Shown: positions 1-11,497, counted from the stretch's first letter. The stretch is 64,000 bases of DNA from Ailurus styani (GCA_002007465.1 LNAC01000066.1:782381-846380), one strand, 5' to 3'. The notes: a model not told the origin generated them from the sequence alone. A program made the numbers and translations.

Positions 1-1195
1 GAGGAGGACCATGTCCAGGTTCACTTGGGAGGGAATGAGGACAATGTCTCATCCAGCTTCTGCCTGGGCTCTCTCCTCTGTCCTGTGGGTTTGCCCCCTA
101 CCCCTGCTCCTAGAGCTCCCTTTTCCTTGCCTTGTTCTGGGGATTGGTGTGCAGGGGGGAGCTTCTTGCTTACCATCAGTCAACAATCAGCAAGGCTCAC
201 TGGCAGCTGACCATTTTGGGGATCTCTGGTCCAGGTGGAGCCTCCCCCAAACCATCTTCCCTGTCCAAGTCCTCCATGTGGGGGTGGGGGTGGTTTTATT
301 TAACCCAGTCTCTCTTCTGTTACTATTGTAATGTAGCAAAACATCTCACTGTCTATGCCTCTTCCTATCTAAAGATGCAAAGCATGCTGTGTGACGGGAC
401 AAACCCAGAGACATGGCCACAATCATTGCACCAGTCCAGCTGACACCAGGGCCCCTGCCAAGGAGGTGGCATTTTTAGCCCTTTGCCGAGCATCGTTCAG
501 GATCTGAGAGCCAAGAACGCCAACATGTTCAGGAGCATATGAGAGTTTGTCTCTGTCTTGCAGAGGGAAAATGCGAAGTGGAGGGGTTTGGAGTGAAACT
601 CAGCTCACGGGTGAAGCTTTGCTTTCCTCTAAAGGATCTGGTCATCCTGTTAACAATTAGGAAAGAGAATAGGCCCTTGGAAGTAGACATTCTCATCCTA
701 TATCTTTTATTATAGCTCTAAAAATCTCTCCGATGGCAGCAGATGCCTTTGTCCTACATTGAAATTATTTGTGACCAGGTCAGAAGAGTCAGTCCTAGGA
801 AATCACAAGACATCCCAGGAGCATTGACCAGAAGCTAGATACTTTTAATAGCAACATGTTTTTTAAATTTTGTGTTTATATCATTTTGTTCTAAATATAG
901 GATCTATTTGGAATTTGGAAAAGAAAAAGAAAAGCAAAATATATAATACACTATCACTGGCTTTAAAAGAAATAATCCAAATTTGGTATTTGGTTGTGGG
1001 GGAGAGGGTTGGTAAGGGTGTCTGAGTCTCTTCCTCTATCCAAATTCCACCCATCTGGGAGTGCTTGGTTCAAGTTTCTTCTTTCTAAAGCCTTTTCTGA
1101 GTCAGAATGGCCCAAATTCACCTTTTTCTTTTCTAAACTGCTATAGGAACTAGTCAGTACCATACAACTTACTTCACTGCCTTGTAGTATATATG
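1..1195. other. No gene recognised; mostly single-copy sequence
   Basis: I see no repeat or gene family I can name here. Short open frames exist on both strands but none has a recognisable domain. A G-rich run lies near 279-292. A pyrimidine tract ending in CTTGCAG near 562 resembles a splice acceptor, with no matching coding evidence downstream. Confidence 0.5.
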
Positions 1196-1199
1196 CTAT

Positions 1200-1340
1200 T
1201 ATATATGCTGTTCCTGTTTCCCCAACCAGATGGCAAGGTACTGTAGAAAGTATGGCTCCTGTTAGGCTTCTTGTTATCTCCTAATAATGCAGCATATTCC
1301 TGAGAACATTGTAGGTATTTGATCAGGACTTAATGAGTAG
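1200..1340 (+). repeat. L2 LINE 3' end fragment (weak)
   Basis: The order of short phrases follows the L2 3' end: a line like 'ccaaccagatggcaagg' followed by 'gtaggtatttgatcaggactta', as in the L2 tail 'cataGTAGgcgcTcaataaa'. The match is diverged and could be chance. Confidence 0.35.
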
Positions 1341-1501
1341 AACATTGAGCATCTAAGTGGGACTCATTTCAGGAGCCAGATCTGGCTCTGGGTCTGCCCT
1401 TTACTACAGGATGAGTTCAGGCTCAGCATGGTCCAGGCTGGACATATGGACAAGGTGTGTTGTGATGAGGTCAGTCACTCATTGTTGACAGCCACAGGTA
1501 G

Positions 1502-1690
1502 CAGTGAGACATACTGGTTAGGGACAGTTAGGGACCTGGGCTTGGCTCTGAATTTTCCCACTTATTAGCTATGTGGTGTCGGACAAGTTACTTTACTAAA
1601 CTGTAGTTTCCTTATGTATAAAATGGGGACAAAAATAGTACCACCTACTAGAAGTTTTTTGAGGAATAAAGTAAGTTATGTAGAACCATA
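1502..1690 (+). repeat. MIR SINE
   Basis: MIR core order is clear: TTAGCTATGTGGTGTCGGAC, then 'aagttactttactaaactgtagtttcc', then ATAAAATGGGGACAAAAATA and 'gaggaataaagtaagtta'. This is the plus orientation of an ancient tRNA-derived SINE shared by mammals. Confidence 0.85.
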
Positions 1691-2279
1691 TGTCCCGCTT
1701 CATCCACTGGGTATGTAAGTAGCGTGATTCCACCCACGTCCTCAGAATATGCCACTTAAGGGCCAAAGTTAAGGACAGGAAAGATAAGAAAAGTTCATCA
1801 TCCTATTCCTTCCCTGTGGACCATTTCCAGTGTCAGCCTGGACACCCAGAAATGCCTACTCAGTGTCAAGGGTCAGTCCTGGACCTTCTCTCCTTGTGTT
1901 GGGGTTGGGGGGAGGTGGAGATAGGGAGAAAACTAAAGAAGAAAGAAAAGTCTGCATATGGATTCCTTTATGCTATGTCACCACTACCTCTACCAGAAAG
2001 ACTCTTAGGAATAAAGAGAGCATTCCTGATGGAGGAAGAGGGCTCTCAGAGAGACTGAAAGGCCTCCAATATTGGGACTTTGTTCAGGGCTGGCCTGTTT
2101 GGCTAATTTGGCTGTTGTTTCCCCACTTTGAGACCATAAGGAGGAGAGAGCTCTTCTTCCATTCATCAGTGAGAGACAGTGGAAACTGGATGACTGATAA
2201 ATGAAGAAGTGAAATTCATATTTGTTGACTGCTAGCACGGGTCCCATGGCAGTGAAGGCTGGCTGTAGGAGAATGTTCC
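1691..2279. other. No gene recognised
   Basis: Short frames only. A G-rich stretch at about 1,898-1,917 and purine-rich sequence follow. Nothing here supports a gene or a named repeat. Confidence 0.5.
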
Positions 2280-2450
2280 AGTGTCAGGGTCAGGCAGCCT
2301 GGGTCCTAAGACCTTCTGGAGCCCCCAGCTGCCTTGTCTGTGGCCTTAGCAAGTCACAATCTGCTTCTGATGTCTCAGTTTTCTTATCAGTCAATGGGAT
2401 CAATAACGTCTTCTTTATCCTCTGTACAGATTTTTGTGGGACTGCAACCA
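2280..2450 (+). repeat. Diverged MIR SINE
   Basis: The MIR order is retained loosely: 'gccttagcaagtcacaatctgc', 'tctcagttttcttatcagtcaatgggatcaataac', then 'tttgtgggactgc'. Diverged enough that family assignment is moderate. Confidence 0.55.
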
Positions 2451-2656
2451 TCACAGGTTAGAGCTTGTGGCAGGAATGGAACAGCTCTGTTCCTTTCCCC
2501 TCCTTTTCCTAGAAGGAGTGGCTCCCAGTGGCTCCTTGGGCAGTGTGTACTTGGGTATGAGTGAGTAGCGTGGACTCATGACCAGAAAGGGCCCTAGATT
2601 AGAAGATTAGATTCAGATGAGTACTGTCAAATCAGATGAACTATGGAAACTTTCTG

Positions 2657-2750
2657 CTATCTATCAATCTGTCTATCTATCCATCTATCTGTTTATTGAA
2701 CAGATATGAATTGAGTATCTAGGGTATGCCAGACACCCTGAGGCCCTTTA
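2657..2750. repeat. (TATC)n-like microsatellite joined to an L2/MIR-like fragment
   Basis: Imperfect TATC units run from about 2,657 to 2,695. Directly after comes 'tttattgaacagatatgaattgagtatctagggtatgccagacacc', which resembles the antisense tail shared by L2 and MIR. Confidence 0.55.
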
Positions 2751-4554
2751 CTTTTCTCCTCTGGGCCTGAATGTTTGCTAGGCTCTAGCAGTGAGAAAGC
2801 ATGGGGACAATCTTCGTTTTGCCCCTTTCTTTGGGATAACCTGGGAGGCCTTACTGTCCTAACCATCAGCCCAGAACAAGCCTACATGGGGCCTGGGGGA
2901 AGGAGGAAGCCTAGTTTGATGAGAGCACTGAACCCAACTCTGTCCCGTTTGCATCAGCTAGCCTTGTTCCCGGACCCTCTGTAACCGGCAGCAGCACCCA
3001 GAGGGACAGGGGGCATTTAGGATTGACAGGGGACAAGAGATAGTAGATGAAGTTTCACCTGGGGTGACCCTCCTGCCAGAGTTTCCCATCTGCCTTCTGC
3101 TGCTCTTGACCTTTCCCTCACTCTGCTAACGTCCTTCTGACTGATCTGTCAGTTGAAACACGGTCAGCTTTTCTCTTTCCTCTCATCTGCTCCAGTCCAT
3201 GAGGTAATAAGAATGACACATGGTTGGGGGGAAAAAAATTGCAAACTGTTTTTTAAAGAAAAAAGAACACTTTGGAAAGTAGGGATTTGGAGACAGATTC
3301 GAGGTGTGGTGTGAAGGCCTGTCCAGGGCTTTACCCAGGTCCCTCTTCTCTCTGTTGCACTGTTTGCCAATTTTCTGAAACCAATGTTTTCATTTGCTAG
3401 ACAGTAATCTCACATATCCTCCTCACCCCCGAGTCAGATGGTGCTCTTCAAGTGAGCACAGCTCTTCCTTCCAAGAATGATGGCCCTACCAAAATGGCGA
3501 CGCCTAGGGAAGAGTCCCGGCAGTGGTAAAGCCTTACCGGATTTTCAGGGATGGGAGAGGCAGGATTGGAGGGATGATGGAAACTCCATAATCCAAGGTG
3601 GAAGACTGAGGTTGCCTGTCTGGGAATCATGCAGTCAGCAGACCCTCTGGACACGGGGCCTGTGTAAAGACCGGTGGCTCTAGTACAGAGGGTAGGAGAT
3701 AGCTGGGAGGGTTGGAGGGAACCCTGGGAAGATGATCAGGGTCTGGAGGGCCTTGGCAGCCTGCTAATGTCACAGTTCTAGGAGATTTCTTTTTCATTTG
3801 ACTTTGCCTCAAACGCTGTTGGCTGAAATGAAGTGTTCTTCACAGCAAAGTTAACTGGCAGGCTTGGGGGAGAAAATTCATGGAAATGGTTCCAGGTACC
3901 AGTTGGGTGTTTCTTACTTGGGTTCTGTTATCTCCACATTAGCAACCCATTATTACGTGCAATGTACCTAAATTGCAATATGTCATGTGTGTCATTTATT
4001 GTATAAACTACAGAGTAGTAAAATATATTATTTACCTGTTTATGGCATGTATAATCAGAATTACCAGGCTCAGAGCTATGTGAAAATCATTTGAATTTCT
4101 AATCCAAAGAACATTACTTAAAATTTTAAGGAATCTTGGGATCTCAGAATTTGTGTTTTATCTGAACCCTAGACTCAAATTTTAGGGTTTTGTTTTTTTG
4201 TGTGGTTTTTTTTTGTTTGTTTGTTTTTTTGGTCAAATCTGCCAGCATGCCTCAATTCCTAGAGACAGATGATGTAATGTAAATGATTTTTCAGCTGTTT
4301 AGGCTTCCTTCAGTCCTGGCTCTGGGAGATACTGGAATCCAGAAATGAAAGGGAAGAGGATAAAAGAAAAAGAGTCAGAGATGCCTAAGAGGCACATGTC
4401 ATGTGAGCCTCATTGGGCATTTTTCTTTGCTTACTAAACACCAGAGAAAAATCTTCCATTTTTACTACTTCATAATCATCAGGTGCAATCTACAGAGCTC
4501 AACTGAGAAAACCAAGCTAAAAGCAAAGAAAGAAGATTTATTTCAACTTGACAA
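2751..4554. other. No gene recognised; single-copy sequence with a CpG patch
   Basis: No named repeat. A small CpG-bearing patch at 3,485-3,545 contains AAAATGGCGACG, a good match to the YY1 motif. A T/G-rich run lies at 4,193-4,240. Open frames are short and unrecognised. Confidence 0.45.
3491..3501 (+). promoter_or_regulatory. YY1-like motif
   Basis: AAAATGGCGAC matches the AAnATGGCG core known for YY1. It sits in one of the few CpG-bearing patches of the left part of the window. Motif match only; no promoter or transcript is visible. Confidence 0.3.
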
Positions 4555-4640
4555 GGGTTTATTGAGTACCTTCAATGTGCCAAGTGCTGGGGTTACACAG
4601 ATGAATGAGACCTAGCCCTGGCCTCCAGGAGTCTGTGGTC
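4555..4640 (-). repeat. L2 LINE 3' tail, antisense
   Basis: Reads 'tttattgagtaccttcaatgtgccaagtgctggggttacacagatgaatgag' in pieces, the antisense L2 tail. It lies just upstream of a second, longer L2 in the same orientation. Confidence 0.7.
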
Positions 4641-4865
4641 TGTGTAAGGACAATAGAATGTAAAGGAGAAAGAGCACTAACAATTACTGACGACCTACTT
4701 CATTCATTCATCTGACAAACACTTTTGAGTGTCCATTATGTGCCAGAAGTTGTCCTAGGTCCTGGGGATGCAGGGATGGGAAAGATGGCCGCGGACCCTG
4801 CTCTCGTGAGGGTTTCATTCTAGTGGAACCAGTAAATAAACACTTTTTAAATATGCCATGCTGAT

Positions 4866-5453
4866 TGGATGGTGGTTTGTCAAAGAGTTAAACATCGAAT
4901 TACCAAACCACCCAGCCATGCCACTTCTAGGCATATACCCGAAAGAATTAAAAGCAGAGGTTCAAACAGATATCTTTGCCCCCACATGCGAAGCAGTGTT
5001 ATTCATAAGACCCAATAGTGGAAACAACACAGGTGTCTTTTGATGCATGAATGAATAAACAAAATGTGGTGTTTACATACAATGTTCAGTCTTAAAAAGT
5101 AGTGAAGTCCTGACACCTGCTGCAACATGAATGAACCTTGAAAACCAGACACAACAAATGATCTTTTAATTCCACTTACGTGAGGTACCTGGAACTGGCA
5201 CATTTCTGAACCTGAGTGTATAATAAAGGTTTTCAGGGACTAGTGGTGGGTGGGTGGGTAATTGGGAGTTACTGTTTAATGGGAACAGAGTTTCAGTTTG
5301 GGAAGATGAAAAAGCCCCGGATATGGGTAGTGGGGATGATTGTGCAACACTGTGCACCATGGCTTAATTCTGCTGATTTAAAAATGGTGCAAATGATAAA
5401 TTTTATGGTATGTGTATTTTATCACAATGAACAAGAAAACAAAGAAACAAAAA
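4866..5453 (+). mobile_element. Truncated old L1 (ORF2 end plus 3' UTR) inside L2
   Basis: The plus strand encodes decayed L1 ORF2 C-terminal phrases (NHPAMPLLGIYPKELKAEVQ) followed by the 3' UTR ending near 'tattttatcacaatgaac' and an A-rich tail. A 13-bp direct repeat ATGCCATGCTGAT at 4,853-4,865 and 5,454-5,466 flanks it exactly and is read as the target-site duplication. The L1 is strongly 5'-truncated. Confidence 0.85.
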
Positions 5454-5758
5454 ATGCCATGCTGATAACTGAAAGAGGGCAAGAGCATGACTAGGTGTTG
5501 ACTTTAGTTCACATGGCCAGAGATAGACTTTGAGGAGGTGACAACTCAGCTGAGATCTGAACATCAGGACTAAGAAGCAAGCAGTGGGCAGTCAGAAGGA
5601 AAAGCGTTCCTAGAAGAAGGAACAGTTAGAGCAAAGACCAGAAGGTAGAAATAGGCTTGGAGTACTTGAAGAACAGAAAGGCTAGAGAGATGGGAAAAGT
5701 GTAAGGGGGTGTGGTCAAGATGGGGACTTTTTGAAGTCAGGGTAAGGAGTCTGGGCTT

Positions 5759-5953
5759 GGGGCGCCTGGGTGGCTCAGTTGGTTAAGCAACTGCCTTCAG
5801 CTCAGGTCATGATCCCAGAGTCCCGGGATTGAGTCCCACATTGGGCTCCCAGCTCCATGGGGAGTCTGTTTCTCCCTCTGACCTTCTCCCCTCTCATGCT
5901 CTCTCTCATTCTCTTTCTCTCAAATAAATAAATAAAGAATCTTAAAAAAAAAA
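5759..5953 (+). mobile_element. CAN-SINE
   Basis: Head GGGCGCCTGGGTGGCTCAG, body with CAGGTCATGATCCCAG, pyrimidine region, and an AAATAAATAAATAAAG tail. The target-site duplication AGTCTGGGCTT is at 5,748-5,758 and again just after the A-tail. It is inserted in the L2 above. Confidence 0.95.
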
Positions 5954-6302
5954 GTCTGGGCTTTATTTTACTGTAACAGGCATTTGTTGGAGGGTGTTAA
6001 GCAGGGAGTAATGTGATTTGATTCACAAGCTCAAATTATTTGATTCAGGGCCTCTATGTGGATACTGCAGATATAAGAGGTGCGACGGAAGCTGGAAACT
6101 AGTTCAGAAGCTATTTCCATACTGTGCACATACAATAATGGTGGCTGGGTCCAGAGTCATTTTGGGATGGGTTAGGAGGCAGAATTGACAGGACTTGCTG
6201 ATGAATTGAATATGGGAGTATCATGAGGGTAAAGAGAATCTAGGGTGGCTTCTTAGTGTTTCTGACTGAGGCAACTGGGTGAATCATAGCCCCAGGATTT
6301 CA

Positions 6303-6640
6303 GGGTTCTTGTCTCATGGAGTTGAAGAATGAATCTCATGGACACAAAAGAGTGAAGTGAAGTGAAAGTTTGTTAAGTGAAGATGAGAACAGATAGGAAA
6401 GAAAAAAACTCTCTAGAGTGAGAGGAGTCCTTGAATAGGTTACCACTGTGGGCTTTTACTGGCAGTCTTTTATTGAGAACTGACCAGGAAGCTTGTGACC
6501 TTGAAATTCAGGTACCATCTTGGTTTGAGTAGGGACTATTGATAACATTCTTAATGGCCTACTTCTTTGAGGTCTGGTCATTTTCTGTGACTGCAATTTA
6601 GCTGCCAAAAAAACAAAACAAAACAAAACCACAAAGAGAA
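6303..6640 (-). repeat. Solo LTR-like sequence (carnivore), antisense
   Basis: The segment starting 'cttgtctcatggagttgaagaatg' has the layout of an antisense LTR end and resembles a multi-copy carnivore LTR I recall. No internal retroviral genes are visible. A short (AAAAC)n run at about 6,606-6,632 is near the right edge. Family and exact ends are uncertain. Confidence 0.45.
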
Positions 6641-6689
6641 GTGGGAAATCCATTCTGACAGAAAGTTTGAGAGGGATTCAAGGATGGAG

Positions 6690-6800
6690 CATTTTATGGG
6701 GACTTGAGCCATAGGCAGAGAGAGATTCATGGGGAGAAAGCCTCAGGAAAGTGTTCCAGATGGAAGGAGTAGTATGAGCAAAGACTCAAAGTTGGAGCTT
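6690..6800 (-). repeat. L2-like fragment (weak)
   Basis: The phrase 'aaagtgttccagatggaaggagtagtatgagcaaagactcaaag' (read in parts) resembles antisense L2 sequence ('gttccaggcagagggaacagcaagtgcaaagg'). Confidence 0.45.
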
Positions 6801-6829
6801 AGCCATTTTTTTTAGAGAAAAATTTAATT

Positions 6830-7575
6830 TGAAGGTCTTAGAAAAATGTAGAGCAATGCTTCTTACAGTTGAGTGCTATATACCAGGAGTGGAAGTTTGT
6901 ATGGGCCATGGAGCATTCATTGTCCTGGAGATCAATTTTGCTCAAACTAAATTTTTTCACATGATTTTAACTAAAAATTTTAAATTGAAAATACTGTTAT
7001 GTCACAATAAAAATAGATGTATTATGGAATATAATGTGACATTTATATAAATTTTACAGGTATTTCAGGTTTTGAATGGCTACCTCTGGATGCACACCAG
7101 ACTCATTCTCACACACATACACACAGACACACAGACACACACACACACTTTCCCTCTGTGATTAGAAAACATTTCATTGAAAAAAATTGAGAATGACTGT
7201 ATTGTAGCTGATATCTTTACATAGATAGTTATCAGGTAATTCCCATATGAATCTTTTTTTGCAATGCATTTATATATTGCAAATATCAGTCTTCAGATTA
7301 TTAAAAGGCCTCCTCTCAGTTTTATCTTGCCTTTTTCTGTCCTTCTAAGTTAGTCCATCTAAAAGTTTAACCAACTTGGGTCCTAATGATAGTTATGATG
7401 TCTGACTCATGGTTGGCTATTACCTTGTTGAAAATGACTTTCTAAGATACTGGTAGAGTAATGAATGGGTCAGTTAGCTCTGTTCAGAGGCATTCACTCA
7501 GTCTTGTTCTTTTTCCCACCCAGAATGTCTTATAATCCAAATAGATTCCTCATCCCTAATTTAAGTGTGTTTTAA
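6830..7575. other. No gene recognised; contains a (CA)n run
   Basis: AT-rich sequence without a nameable family. A CA/CACAGA microsatellite occupies about 7,110-7,148. Confidence 0.5.
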
Positions 7576-7711
7576 ATTGAAAATTTTATTGAGATAATTG
7601 TAGATTCACATGAGTTTTAAGAATTAATACAGAGAGATCATAGGTACCCATTGCCCAATTTCCCGTAATGGTAACATTTTGCAAAACTGTAATATAGCAT
7701 CACAACCAGGA

Positions 7712-7919
7712 TTTTTTTTCAAGATTTTATTTATTTATTTGAGAGAGAGAGAGAAAAAGCACAAGTGAGAGAACACAATCAGGGGGAGTAGCAGAGAGAG
7801 AGGATGAAGCAGGCTCCCTGCTGAGCAGGAAGCCTGATGTGGGGCTCAGTCGCAGGACCCTGAGATCATGACCTGAGCTGAAGGCAGACACTTAACTGAC
7901 TGAGTCACCCAGGTGCCCC
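7712..7919 (-). mobile_element. CAN-SINE, antisense
   Basis: Starts with the reversed tail AGATTTTATTTATTTATTTG, then a purine-rich segment, and ends GAGTCACCCAGGTGCCCC. The duplication CACAACCAGGA flanks it at 7,701-7,711 and 7,921-7,931. It interrupts the antisense L1. Confidence 0.95.
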
Positions 7920-8265
7920 TCACAACCAGGATATCGACACTGATGTAATCCATGTATGTTTTTCAGATTTCCCGAGTTTTATTTGTACATATACTCAAGT
8001 GTGTGTGTGTGTAAGTACTATACAGTTTTAATACCTGTGTAAATCTCTAGATTCACAATCGCAGTTCAGGATATGAATGTTCCAATACCACAAGGATCGC
8101 CTGTGTTGCCGATTTATAACCATCCTGCCTCCTCATCCCCACCTCCATCCCCACCCCTTGGCAACCACTAACATATCTGCCCTCCATTTCTAAAATTGTG
8201 TTATTTTAAATATTATGTAAATGAAATCAGCATATATCCTTTTGAGATTGGCTGGCTCCATTTTT

Positions 8266-8628
8266 TGATGTCTGCTACAGCTTTTCAGCCTCCCTCTTCC
8301 CCTCTGTCCCACATCTGGTCAAGCTGATAAGAAAGCCCAAGTTCTTCCTTTGGCACTGGGGGGAGAGTCAAACCACGTGAACCCCCTGCCGTGTGCAGGA
8401 GTCCTCCCTCCCCCAGCCCCTAATCACAGTGAAAACCAAGCCTGTCTCTTTCCTGGCTCCCTCAAGCCATTTGGATCTGCTTGGGAAGCTTGCCTAGCTG
8501 GCTTCTGAAAACTATATGATGTGAGTAATAAACATTTTCATACCTTTCTGATGTGTATGCAATGTCATTAGTATTACTATTTGAAACATATTTTTGGTGG
8601 GAGTCCATCCTCTTTCTACAGGATGGCT
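8266..8628 (+). repeat. LTR-like insertion within antisense L1
   Basis: About 360 bases not belonging to L1 separate two L1 blocks that should be contiguous. It contains an AATAAA signal at about 8,528 downstream of a C-rich segment, and begins near TGTCTGC and ends near TTTCTACA, which would fit TG...CA LTR ends. I could not find a clear target duplication, so 'solo LTR' is an inference. Confidence 0.45.
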
Positions 8629-9055
8629 ACCACATCATAATTTTTATATATCCATCTAGGTTGTTGCATTTATCAATAGTTCCTTTCTATGACTGACGAA
8701 TATTCCATGGTATGGATGTACCATAGTTTTTTTAACCATCTACCCACTGAAGGACATCTTTTGTTTTTTACAGTTTTAACTCTTACAAACAAAGCTGCTA
8801 GGTTTTATGTGAACATAAGTTTTTATTTCTCTGGGATGAATGCCCAAGAGTGCAATTGTTGGGTTTATGGTATTTGTATGGTATTTGTTTGTTTTTTTAA
8901 ACTGCCAAACTATTTTCCAGAGTGATTGTTGCCATATTCCCACCAGCAGTGTATGACTAACTGATCCAGTTTCTCTGCATCCTCGTCAGCATTTGATATT
9001 ATCAGTAATTTTTTATTTTAGTCATTCTGGTAGGTGTGTGGCAATATCACACAAT

Positions 9056-10058
9056 TTCTTTGATGCTGTTAGTTTTCATCAAATATGGAAAGAGCCTCAA
9101 ATCTGTTGCATCTGTTCCCACCCTGCAAAAGTGCCAAACTCAAGTAGCCTGGCTGTGGTGTTACCAGTGAGACAGGGTCTGTGGAGCAAACCATCATGAA
9201 ATGTGGAATCTACACTTTGATTGTGAGAGATATTTATTACCAGGAGCCACTGTAGATGAGAAGTCTGCCTGTACTTATGTTAGTCATTACTCAGTATTGT
9301 GATTATTATTAGTAATGAGTCATTTCTCAGAAGGACCATTCAGGTTATGATCTTGGTAGAAGAGTAATTGGTGAGGGGATTCTCTTCCAATTTTTGCTCT
9401 TGAGAGTAGGGATTTTAAATGAACCTTACTGGCAAATGTATTGGGGTGTACACTTGTCATAAATATCAAGACATAAAACAATGGCCGCAAGAAATGGTGA
9501 AGGCTGCCTCCGTGCTGTGCCTTGCAACCGCGATCCCTCTTCCTTCTCCACCATCCCTGAAGCCATCTTCAAAGGCTGTCTTTGTTCTAGTTCTCACCAG
9601 AGTGAGAGCACTGAGTAGGGAAGGTGATGGGAAGTAATCTGCAGTCCTTTCACTCAGTGAGTGACACTCTTTCTGCTGGGGCATCATGTGGGCTCTGCAG
9701 CCACTGGTTCCCCTTCTCCAGAGCTTCTAATCCAGGCCTGTGATCAGAAAAATTTGCTCTCCCTGCTGCCCTCACTAATCCCCCAACGAAACTTCCATCA
9801 TGGGTTGAACATTCCTGGCCTTGTGGAGTAACTGGCTAAGGAGATTCACTACCTGTCATGTGGCAATGGGTGTAATGAGGGGAGCCTGGGATGGGGCCAC
9901 CCAGGTGTCTTCTAGGGCAGGCAAGTAACTGTGTGATACAGAGGCTGTGCTAGAATCGGGAGGGCTAAATGTAAATGATTCCAAATGCTGGTAGGGGTTG
10001 CAGCTTGCTGCCTTGGAATGAAGTGCTAATCTCTTGAAGGAAAACGGGAAAGTGGCTA
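9056..10058. other. No gene recognised
   Basis: Open frames on both strands at 9,419-9,687 overlap and are mutually exclusive; neither has a known domain. No repeat family recognised. Confidence 0.5.
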
Positions 10059-10530
10059 TGATGTAGTTTTGGTATCTTGGTGAGGTCCAGAGCCCACGGC
10101 CAAGAAAGAATTCTTGAGAGGTCTTTGGTGCAAAAAGGTGATTTTTATGAAAGCATGGGGACAGGACCCCTGGGCAGAAAGAGCTGGGGCTCTGGGATTG
10201 GGAGAGGTGGCTGATGATATACTTGGGAGTTGGGGGAAGTAAGGATGAAAAGAGGTGTCCAAAGGGACTTTGATATGCTAAAGAAGATTTATAGGATATT
10301 GGAGGCCTGGCTGTTGCTGAGTTAAGGTTGTTTTACCTTCTAGTTTTTTTCCATCTGTTTTTCCTTCTAGGTACTAACATTAAGATGGGAGCTTCCTGGA
10401 GGAATGTTATACTCTTCCCATCTCAGGTCCTTGTCAATGGGGTGCAGATCATGAAGACACTTAATTTTATTTACTTTCCCCTCCACCTTGGTTTGCCACA
10501 CCATTCATGGAAGTGGCGGGGGGGGGGGGG
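10059..10530 (-). repeat. Carnivore ERV-type LTR, antisense, copy 1 of 3
   Basis: Begins 'ggtccagagcccacggccaagaaagaattcttgag' and runs through 'cagaaagagctg' and 'aagatgggagcttcctggagg' to 'cctccaccttggtttgcc' (excerpts). The sequence matches copies 2 and 3 in the same order. Where the other copies keep a reversed polyadenylation signal, this copy reads TTTTTATG. A run of 16 G lies at 10,518-10,533. No retroviral genes are visible. Confidence 0.6.
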
Positions 10531-10850
10531 GGGATGTCAGGGCTCCAGGAAATTGAGTTATGGGTCTCTGGAAGTTAGGGTATTGATAAGAATGCTTTTT
10601 TCCCTTGTAAATCACTAAGACATTGATTGGTACACTGATGGAGACTCCTGTCCCACAGGACTGTGATCTCTATCAGCTGACCATTTAGTTTTCCCTTCCC
10701 TTAGTTTTAGGGCAGCCAAGAGTGCCTGGGAATGTCACAAGTATCCCACCTGGGAGTAGGGGGTAGGGTTTGGTTTGCAGGATGCCAGCTTGTGCTTTGA
10801 GGTCAGCTTGCCTTCTGCTCTCTCATCATTTGTTTAAAACTCATGTTCAG

Positions 10851-11051
10851 GGGCACCTGGGTGGATCAGTTGGTTGAGTGTCTGCCTTTGGCTCAGGTCA
10901 TGATCCCAGGGTACTGGGATCAAGCCCGGCACGGGGCTCCCTGCATAGTGGGGAGTCTGCTTCTCTCTCTCCTTTGCCCCTCCTCCTAACTCTTATCCTC
11001 TTTCTCTCAGATAGATAAAATAAATAAATAAATAAATAAATAATAAAAAAT
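10851..11051 (+). mobile_element. CAN-SINE
   Basis: Head GGGCACCTGGGTGGATCAG, body CAGGTCATGATCCCAGGG and an (AAAT)n tail. The duplication AAAACTCATGTTCAG (10,836-10,850) matches AAAACCCATATTCAG (11,052-11,066) with two differences. Confidence 0.93.
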
Positions 11052-11066
11052 AAAACCCATATTCAG

Positions 11067-11497
11067 AATCAGATCAGTAAGAGAAGGTCAAAGCCCTCTT
11101 GTAAGAACCCATGTCCAGTTTTTTGAGGGGATGGGCTACGTGAGAGGAGAATATGGGTGGGGTGGAGGGCTTTCTGGAAAGGGTCTTCATTGAAAATCCT
11201 AATAGGGCTAATGAAGTTTCCTTAAAAAAAAAGAGGTACTTTTCGTACAAGAAAATTTGCCAAGGACATGAAATTAAACTTTGTTCTGACTAAGGTAGTG
11301 GAAAGCAGGCTTGCTGGCCCACTGGCCATCATGATGCTCAGAACTTAGTGCTGTTATATGTACATAGACACAAGGAGTTTTAGAGATGGAATCTGTGATT
11401 ATCTTGTTGGGTCTGGGACTAGAAATAGAAAAGGACGACTTTCTGGAAATAAAAAGAGGGCCTCACCATGATACCGATGTGTTTTTTGGAGTGGTGT
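11067..11497. other. No gene recognised between LTR copies
   Basis: Sequence between the SINE and the second LTR copy. It may be remains of retroviral internal or unrelated DNA; I see no gag, pol or env signature. Confidence 0.4.

Larger units (their letters stand above)
4693..6298 (-). repeat. L2 LINE (antisense), interrupted by L1 and CAN-SINE
   Basis: The left end 'ttcattcattcatctgacaaacac' is the antisense L2 tail. It continues through 'cattctagtggaacc', then after an inserted L1 through 'gaaggaacagttagagcaaag', and after an inserted SINE through 'attttactgtaacaggcatttgttggagggtgttaagcagggagtaatgtgat' and 'gaattgacaggacttgctgatgaattg' (quoted in parts). All are antisense of the L2 consensus as I remember it. 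About 0.8 kb of L2 remains once the insertions are removed. Confidence 0.75.
7576..9055 (-). repeat. Old L1 ORF2/3' region, antisense, doubly interrupted
   Basis: The plus strand reads as antisense old L1: 'ttttattgagataattgtagattcac', 'ggtacccattgcccaatttccc', 'ccccttggcaaccactaac', 'gaatattccatggtatggatgtacca', 'ctgccaaactattttccagagtg', 'cccaccagcagtgtatga' (each a short excerpt). A CAN-SINE (7,712-7,919) and an LTR-like block (8,266-8,628) interrupt it. Decayed and non-functional. Confidence 0.85.

Noticed and set aside
5759..5830. tRNA-like head of the CAN-SINE copies as possible tRNA genes
   Set aside because: The heads are tRNA-derived but lack an intact cloverleaf and sit in retroposed copies with target duplications.
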